From an uncultured Clostridia bacterium (lineage in GTDB: Bacteria > Bacillota_A > Clostridia > Oscillospirales > Ruminococcaceae): a DNA stretch of 18,442 bases. The notes under the pieces are model-generated. The model was given only the letters and a program-made list of their open reading frames with translations. It made no database searches and was not told where the DNA came from. The stretch spans positions 1 through 18,442 of the forward strand of contig CAMVPV010000001.1 of the NCBI GenBank assembly GCA_947169455.1, given 5' to 3'. Positions 14,233 to 18,442 of this stretch are shown piece by piece. Both the position numbers and the translations under genes were made by a program. Every line of letters starts with the position of its first letter. Positions within the stretch are counted from its first letter, which is position 1.

Positions 14233-14916
14233 TTATGACATTTCTCCGCGCAGCGGCATCACACAGATCCTGAAGAATCTTTCCGCACCCGCTTCGCCGA
14301 ATACCTTTTTCAGCACTGCCGAGGACGGGTTCCCCTCGTTTATCATCCTCCCGCGGAACTTCGCCAGACCGTCGATATTTCCGGCATCTTCCGGCGCGGA
14401 GAAAGCCGCCGCCGAATATGCGCGTATGCTTTTTGCGGCTATTTCCGAAAGTGATGCATCATCACCGGGGCGAAGCGACTTTATCAGCGAATACGGTGTC
14501 CGTTCGCTTATGTACCATGCGGGCTTCTCGGCGTAGTCCGCAAGGAAGTCATATCTGCGGTGTATCCTTTCGAGCACGGGCTGCGCGGGCTTTCCCGCGG
14601 TGCAGTCGTAGTACTCGACGAATATCGTGCGCTTTTTCCCGACGGTCATTATATCCGTGAGCAGGAACGGCACGGTCTTCCCCTCGTTCGGCATGAACGA
14701 GCAGGTCAGCAGTTCCATACCGAACGGAGTGCCGGTGAGCATGGTCATCACATTGCCGAAGCCCTGCACACGGTACCGGCGGACGTCAAAATCCATCAGC
14801 TTTATCGTCTTTGGATAGGAAAAGCGGCTGTACTCATCATCGGGCAGCCTTTCGGTGATCTCCTTCGGCGCGAACAGCTTCGGCACATGATCCCTTATCC
14901 TGCGGAGTTCCTTCAT
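14233..14916 (-). CDS. Unrecognised protein with possible ferredoxin-dependent bilin reductase-like fold
   Basis: 227-residue soluble protein without signal peptide or membrane segment; I do not firmly recognise it. The middle (PFGMELLTCSFMP, PFLLTDIMTVG, RTIFVEYYDCT) reads like alternating strands of a beta sheet. The C terminus (NPSSAVLKKVFGEAGAERFFRICVMPL) resembles by eye the end of PcyA-type bilin reductases, where a pattern like 'ND.TR.VLEKAFGE..A.RYM...LF' occurs. The strand segments also suit the bilin reductase/red chlorophyll catabolite reductase fold. No cysteine-rich motif is present, as expected for that family, which takes electrons from ferredoxin. This is a weak inference and no catalytic residues were confirmed. 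AAAGGAG lies 9 nt before the ATG. It is divergent from the secreted nucleotidase gene and shares a palindromic region with it. Confidence 0.6.
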   Translation of the reverse strand: MKELRRIRDHVPKLFAPKEITERLPDDEYSRFSYPKTIKLMDFDVRRYRVQGFGNVMTMLTGTPFGMELLTCSFMPNEGKTVPFLLTDIMTVGKKRTIFVEYYDCTAGKPAQPVLERIHRRYDFLADYAEKPAWYISERTPYSLIKSLRPGDDASLSEIAAKSIRAYSAAAFSAPEDAGNIDGLAKFRGRMINEGNPSSAVLKKVFGEAGAERFFRICVMPLRGEMS

Positions 14917-14954
14917 GAAAAAACGCTCCTTTCACGGTGTTTGTTGTTATTTTG

Positions 14955-14983
14955 ATTTTACCGCGTATCGTGTGAAAAGTCAA
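14955..14983 (-). promoter_or_regulatory. Promoter of the 14233-14916 gene
   Basis: Minus strand TTGACT (14978-14983), 17-nt spacer, TAAAAT (14955-14960). Confidence 0.78.
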
Positions 14984-14986
14984 CAG

Positions 14987-15006
14987 CATATTTTTTGAAA
15001 AATATG
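14987..15006. promoter_or_regulatory. Palindrome between two divergent -35 boxes (candidate shared operator)
   Basis: CATATTTTT (14987-14995) and AAAAATATG (14998-15006) are perfect 9-bp arms around TG. The site fills the space between the -35 boxes at 14978-14983 (minus) and 15008-15013 (plus), nearly centred. This position would let one dimeric regulator control both genes. Confidence 0.62.
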
Positions 15007-15007
15007 A

Positions 15008-15036
15008 TTGACAAAATGTAAATAATGTGTTATCAT
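15008..15036 (+). promoter_or_regulatory. Promoter of the 5'-nucleotidase gene
   Basis: TTGACA (15008-15013), 17-nt spacer, TATCAT (15031-15036). Confidence 0.8.
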
Positions 15037-15078
15037 AATGACGGCAAAATATTCTTTTGAAGGGAAGGCAATTCTGCT

Positions 15079-17010
15079 ATGAAGAAGAAACATACCATTT
15101 CTGTGCTGACGGCTGCCGCATTTGCGGCGGGAATGATATCTGTACCGGTCTGCGCGGAGGAGAACAGTGAGGATATCATCATACTCTACACCAATGACGT
15201 CCACTGCGCCGTTGACAGCAATATCGGCTACGACGGACTTGCGCTGTACAAGCGCGAAATGGAGGCGGCTCATGACAATGTGATACTTGTCGGTGCAGGC
15301 GACGCTATACAGGGTATGCCCCTCGGAACGCTCTCAAACGGCGAATATATTATCCGCGTGATGAATCAGGTCGGATATGATGTCGCCATACCCGGCAATC
15401 ACGAGTTCGATTACGGATTTGACGAGCTCTACAAGCGCGCCGATGAACTCGGATGCGGGTACATAAGCTGTAATCTCCGCAAGATCATTGATCTTGACGA
15501 GGGCGAAGAGGAAAATGTCTTTGACCCTTACAGGATCATAGAAGCGGGCGACAAGAAGATCGCGTTTGTCGGCGTGACTACCCCCGAGAGTTTCCATACA
15601 TCGACACCTGAATACTTCCAGAACGAAAACGGCGACTACATCTATGATTTCTGCGGCGATTCGATTTGCGGCGTCGTTCAGTCAACTGTTGACGAGGTAA
15701 GGGAACAGGGCGCGGATTATGTGATACTTGTTGCGCACCTCGGAGAAGAAGGATCGATCGAGGGGTGGAAGTCCACCGATGTCGCAGGGAACACATCCGG
15801 CATAGATGTCATCATCGATGCTCATTCCCACGAGGTGACGCCTTCTCTTGAAGTCACAAACAAGGACGGCGAAAAGGTCATCATCACACAGACGGGAACA
15901 AAGTTCGCAAATATCGGAAAACTGACCATTTCTCCGGACGGCTCTCTGGTGACCGAACTCATATCGGAAGTTCCTGCGCCGGATGACAGCATGGGTCTTG
16001 CAGAGGATTCATGGACGGAGGCAGACGACCGCGAGGGCAGATTTGTCGATGAAGATACAAATCTGCTCATACATCAGATAGAATCGGAGGTAGATGAAAA
16101 GCTCTCCGAAAAGATAGGCGAAACCCCATTCAAGCTGTATGACAGTGACCCCGAGACCGGCGAGCGCAGGGTAAGAAAAGGCGAGACAAATCTGGGCGAC
16201 CTCTGCGCAGATGCTTACAGAAGCTATCTTGGCACCGATATCGCAGTTGTGAACGGCGGCGGCGTCAGAGCGCCGATAGAAGCGGGCGATATCACCTACC
16301 GCGATGCGATGACCGTCAATCCGTTCAATAATATGGCTTGCGCGGCTGAGGTGAGCGGTCAGCAGATACTCGACCTGCTCGAACTGGGCGCGATGAACTA
16401 TCCCGAGGAGAACCCCTCGTTCATTCACGTATCCGGAATGACATATACGATCGATCCGGACGTTGAAAGCAGCGTTCAGATGAATGAATTCAGCGAATTC
16501 TCCGGCGTGACCGGTGAATACAGGGTAAAGGACGTATATATCGGCGGCGAGCCCCTCGACCTCGAAAAGACCTACACGATAGGCTCTCACAACTACTTCC
16601 TCAAGAACGGCGGCGACGGCTACATAATGAGCGGAAAGTGCAGTATCTATCTTGATGAAGTGATAAGCGACAGCAACCTGCTCGCTGTATATATCCGCGA
16701 TGCGCTCGGCGGCACTGTACCCGAGGAATACCGCGATCCTTACGGTCAGGGCAGGATAACGATACTCGATGCAGAGGCTGCACAGCCCGCCGAGGAAGAA
16801 GCTGCTCCGGAAGAGGAGGATATCTCCTATGAGGATGCGGCTGCGGAAGAAGCGCCCGCAGAGGAGGCTCCCGCTGCAGTTGCAGCTATCCCCGCGTCTG
16901 ACGGCAGCGCTGATGTTCCTGCTACGGGAAATACCTCCGCAGCAGCGATAGCAGTGGTATCGCTTGCGGCACTCGCGGCAGCGGCTGCTCTCAGATCGAA
17001 GAAATATTGA
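15079..17010 (+). CDS. Secreted 5'-nucleotidase / UshA-family metallophosphoesterase with surface-anchor-like tail
   Basis: 643-residue exported enzyme of the 5'-nucleotidase (UshA/NT5E) family, which removes phosphate from extracellular nucleotides or related compounds using two metal ions. A signal peptide precedes a likely cut near residue 26 (VCA-EEN). Metal-site motifs are all present: YTNDVH (Asp40, His42), GAGDAIQG, PGNHEFDYG (Asn107, His108), VAHLGEEG and DAHSHE. The C-terminal substrate domain carries NGGGVRAPIEAGDITYRD, NPFNN and NGGDGY. After about residue 570 comes an Ala/Glu/Pro-rich linker, then VPATGNTS, a hydrophobic alanine-rich stretch and RSKKY, resembling a sortase sorting signal or simple membrane tail. 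GGGAAGG lies 10 nt before the ATG. Likely role: nucleotide and phosphate scavenging at the cell surface. Confidence 0.93.
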   Translation: MKKKHTISVLTAAAFAAGMISVPVCAEENSEDIIILYTNDVHCAVDSNIGYDGLALYKREMEAAHDNVILVGAGDAIQGMPLGTLSNGEYIIRVMNQVGYDVAIPGNHEFDYGFDELYKRADELGCGYISCNLRKIIDLDEGEEENVFDPYRIIEAGDKKIAFVGVTTPESFHTSTPEYFQNENGDYIYDFCGDSICGVVQSTVDEVREQGADYVILVAHLGEEGSIEGWKSTDVAGNTSGIDVIIDAHSHEVTPSLEVTNKDGEKVIITQTGTKFANIGKLTISPDGSLVTELISEVPAPDDSMGLAEDSWTEADDREGRFVDEDTNLLIHQIESEVDEKLSEKIGETPFKLYDSDPETGERRVRKGETNLGDLCADAYRSYLGTDIAVVNGGGVRAPIEAGDITYRDAMTVNPFNNMACAAEVSGQQILDLLELGAMNYPEENPSFIHVSGMTYTIDPDVESSVQMNEFSEFSGVTGEYRVKDVYIGGEPLDLEKTYTIGSHNYFLKNGGDGYIMSGKCSIYLDEVISDSNLLAVYIRDALGGTVPEEYRDPYGQGRITILDAEAAQPAEEEAAPEEEDISYEDAAAEEAPAEEAPAAVAAIPASDGSADVPATGNTSAAAIAVVSLAALAAAAALRSKKY

Positions 17011-17062
17011 TGCGGCAGCCGGAGCACTGTAACGCTCCCGATGTCGGATGATATACGATAAT

Positions 17063-17109
17063 AAAAAGGGCTGAATTTGTTCCTTTCCGGACAAAACGCA
17101 GCCCTTTTT
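17063..17109. terminator. Terminator after the 5'-nucleotidase gene
   Basis: Perfect 11-bp stem AAAAAGGGCTG (17063-17073) / CAGCCCTTTTT (17099-17109), with a loop that can pair further (TTTGTTCC with GGACAAA). A/T ends make it bidirectional. Confidence 0.9.
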
Positions 17110-17313
17110 CTGCTGTACCCCGACAGTGGCAGTTTATGCGCAGAAACGGATAATATTAACTGTTCATTATCAATTTTTCGTTTTTGTATTTTATTGTTCA
17201 TGATTGCTTAATACGCTTTAGTCTATTAGTAGTGATTTTTCACGGATAATAATCTATTTTTTTGTACAAAGTATAAAAATTATAGCTTTTTAAGTGAAAT
17301 TATCAAATAATGC

Positions 17314-17342
17314 TTGACAATCACAAAAGCGTATGATATAAT
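17314..17342 (+). promoter_or_regulatory. Consensus promoter of the c-di-GMP riboswitch-pilin unit
   Basis: Perfect TTGACA (17314-17319), 17-nt spacer and perfect TATAAT (17337-17342). The leader to the pilin start is about 270 nt, consistent with riboswitch control. Confidence 0.88.
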
Positions 17343-17380
17343 GAGTACAGTAAAAGAAATGAAATGAAAGAAATGAAAAA

Positions 17381-17447
17381 TAAAGGCAAAGCACAGGAAA
17401 CTGTGTGACGCAAAGCTATAGGGCCCGAAAAGGCAGCCAGTTGCAGA
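17381..17447 (+). promoter_or_regulatory. c-di-GMP-I (GEMM-I) riboswitch aptamer
   Basis: Conserved GEMM-I elements occur in order: AAAGGCAAAG; a 5-bp hairpin CACAG-GAAA-CTGTG with the hallmark GAAA tetraloop (17392-17405); the core GACGCAAAGC (17407-17416); then TATAGGGCC, a short P3 loop, and GGCAGCCAGTTGC. The GAAA loop normally docks into the second helix. The P3 helix here is very short (GCC/GGC around CGAAAA). The aptamer binds cyclic di-GMP and sits in the leader of a pilin gene, a known type of target for this class. Exact ends of P1 are estimated. Confidence 0.9.
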
Positions 17448-17502
17448 ATATCAGCAGTGTTGCATATCTTATATATGTAACGCATTGCATCGTGCAGTTA
17501 TT

Positions 17503-17538
17503 CCGCTTTGGCTTTGCGCCGGAGCGGATTTTGGTTTT
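17503..17538 (+). terminator. Riboswitch-linked terminator before the pilin gene
   Basis: A 10-bp stem (17503-17512 with 17518-17527, including two G-U pairs) with loop TTTGC is followed by ATTTTGGTTTT. GCTTTGCG within it (17511-17518) is exactly complementary to the aptamer core CGCAAAGC (17409-17416), so aptamer, alternative pairing and terminator can compete. Confidence 0.8.
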
Positions 17539-17620
17539 CCGCTTACTGAATGGTTTTAAGGTTTAAGTTATGGCTGCGGGATGCAGCCGAGACAGAGTTT
17601 TTGAAAAGGGAGCGATCATT

Positions 17621-18385
17621 ATGACAAGAAGAAATGAAAACATGAGGAAATTCAAGGGCTTTACCCTGGTCGAGATGATAATCGTTGTTGCTATCATCGG
17701 CGCACTTTCGCTTATCATTATCCCGACACTGTCCGGATTCATCAAGGATGCGAAGCGTAAAGCTGCGATCACAGACGCACATACCATAAAGAATGCGATC
17801 GAGTGTACGCTGGTTGAACAGCTGCCGAAGCATGACGACGTGAACTCAGCTGCTTTTAATAAGGTGCTGTATTTCGATACGAATAAAGGCAAGAAAATGT
17901 CTGAAAGAGATTATGAGGATGTAGGAGCTTTCTCCAACGTCAGCTGGGTGATCTACAAGAATAATTCAAACGGCGGCGGCGGATCCCAGGCAGTTGACAA
18001 GCTCATCGCGGGTGCTCTGGAAAATGTTGTCGGCGACAGCTTCAAGGCGGGCAATAAAAAGAATCCTATGAGCTACAATACTGACACTAATAACTGCGCA
18101 AAGTATGTGAAAGATAATAAAACCAATTTTGGTCTGATCGTTGTGTATGATACCAGCGGATTTGTACAGATGATGCAGTTATACAGAAAAGGCGTTCTGG
18201 TAACATACGTCAATAATCAGTATCTCGTAAATACCAGCCCCAAAGCACACTTTGTAGGTGAGGGCACATGGGATAAGATCTTTGCAGACAGCGACAACGG
18301 CGGCGACTGCCCCGAGGAGTATGGCAGGATCTATCTGGCAAACACCCAGAGAAGAGATTCCGGCGGCTACGGCGGTTGGTATTGA
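17621..18385 (+). CDS. Type IV pilin-like protein (prepilin)
   Basis: 254-residue prepilin. The 13-residue leader MTRRNENMRKFKG is basic and ends in glycine, followed by FTLVEMIIVVAIIGALSLII, the classic class III/type IV pilin N terminus with Glu at mature position 5; a prepilin peptidase would cut after Gly13. The remaining ~215 residues form a polar globular domain with repeated Lys, Asn and Gly, two well-separated cysteines that could close a disulfide loop (NNCAKY, GGDCPEEYG), and a Gly/Tyr-rich end. The start at 17621 is preferred over an in-frame ATG at 17642 because AAGGGAG lies 8 nt upstream; an upstream in-frame ATG at 17570 lacks this support. The c-di-GMP riboswitch links it to surface attachment or twitching. 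Assembly genes are not in the window. Confidence 0.9.
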   Translation: MTRRNENMRKFKGFTLVEMIIVVAIIGALSLIIIPTLSGFIKDAKRKAAITDAHTIKNAIECTLVEQLPKHDDVNSAAFNKVLYFDTNKGKKMSERDYEDVGAFSNVSWVIYKNNSNGGGGSQAVDKLIAGALENVVGDSFKAGNKKNPMSYNTDTNNCAKYVKDNKTNFGLIVVYDTSGFVQMMQLYRKGVLVTYVNNQYLVNTSPKAHFVGEGTWDKIFADSDNGGDCPEEYGRIYLANTQRRDSGGYGGWY

Positions 18386-18442
18386 TCGGTGATATATCTT
18401 AATATACCTATATATATGGTCTGAGGAACATATCGGGTAAAC

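Larger units (their letters stand above)
17011..17620. other. Long regulatory intergenic region (610 bp)
   Basis: From left to right: the nucleotidase terminator (17063-17109); an AT-rich stretch of about 200 bp (17110-17313) in which I see no gene or structured element; the pilin promoter (17314-17342); a purine-rich GAAAT-repeat stretch (17351-17380); the c-di-GMP-I aptamer; a 9-bp hairpin with one G-U pair (17459-17467 with 17473-17481); a terminator (17503-17538); and the pilin ribosome site (17605-17612). Confidence 0.75.

Noticed and set aside
16009..17094. Long minus-strand open frame opposite the nucleotidase gene
   Set aside because: It lies antisense to a clear, motif-complete gene, has no family signature, and low-stop antisense frames are expected in GC-rich codons.
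17110..17313. Small gene in the AT-rich stretch before the pilin promoter
   Set aside because: No open frame with a ribosome site or plausible codon use was found.

Overview
The window looks like chromosome from an anaerobic gut or rumen Firmicute, most likely a Ruminococcus-type member of the Oscillospiraceae. This is an inference from moderate-to-high GC coding DNA with frequent ATA isoleucine codons, strong AGGAGG-type ribosome binding sites, an S-box riboswitch before metK, an [FeFe]-hydrogenase-like protein, and PxTGN-type C-terminal tails. It is mostly ordinary chromosome with short operons. No transposase, phage gene, tRNA, rRNA or CRISPR array was seen.

Layout, left to right. (1) 11-349, minus: a MIF-family tautomerase. 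(2) 3372-455, minus: a two-gene operon of a membrane diguanylate cyclase (Cache-PAS-GGDEF) and a TRAP-type solute-binding lipoprotein, with no TRAP permease in view. (3) 3742-5136, plus: a PrsA/SurA-like foldase lipoprotein carrying a long acidic low-complexity insert. (4) 5165-6591, plus: a consensus promoter, a SAM-I riboswitch with terminator, and metK. (5) 6592-6892: a cluster of tandem repeats and hairpins between convergent genes. (6) 9244-6893, minus: rluB and a membrane-anchored spermidine-synthase-like protein. (7) 10995-9560, minus: a 45-residue membrane protein too short to be called easily, then an SPFH protein ending in three zinc ribbons. (8) 14028-11221, minus: a DivIVA-like coiled-coil protein, then a probable sensory [FeFe]-hydrogenase-like protein. 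(9) 14916-14233, minus, and 15079-17010, plus: a divergent pair sharing a palindrome between their -35 boxes. The minus gene is an unrecognised protein with a possible distant bilin-reductase resemblance; the plus gene is a secreted 5'-nucleotidase. (10) 17314-18385, plus: a promoter, a c-di-GMP-I (GEMM-I) riboswitch with a terminator, and a type IV pilin-like protein.

Two themes connect the genes. A c-di-GMP producer (1537-3372) and a c-di-GMP-sensing riboswitch in front of a pilin (17380-18385) lie about 14 kb apart, so the window holds a sender and a receiver of the same second messenger. The diguanylate cyclase is also paired with an orphan TRAP-type binding protein, which suggests that a carboxylate-like ligand feeds the signal. 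Separately, several envelope proteins occur (foldase, SPFH protein, small anchor, nucleotidase). Two of them end in a PxTGN motif, a hydrophobic stretch and a basic tail, resembling sortase sorting signals.

Ten promoters were found, all with a 17-nt spacer between recognisable -35 and -10 boxes. Three minus-strand genes (1522, 3372 and 12936) use TTG starts supported by well-placed ribosome binding sites. All family assignments come from motif reading by eye; no database search was run.
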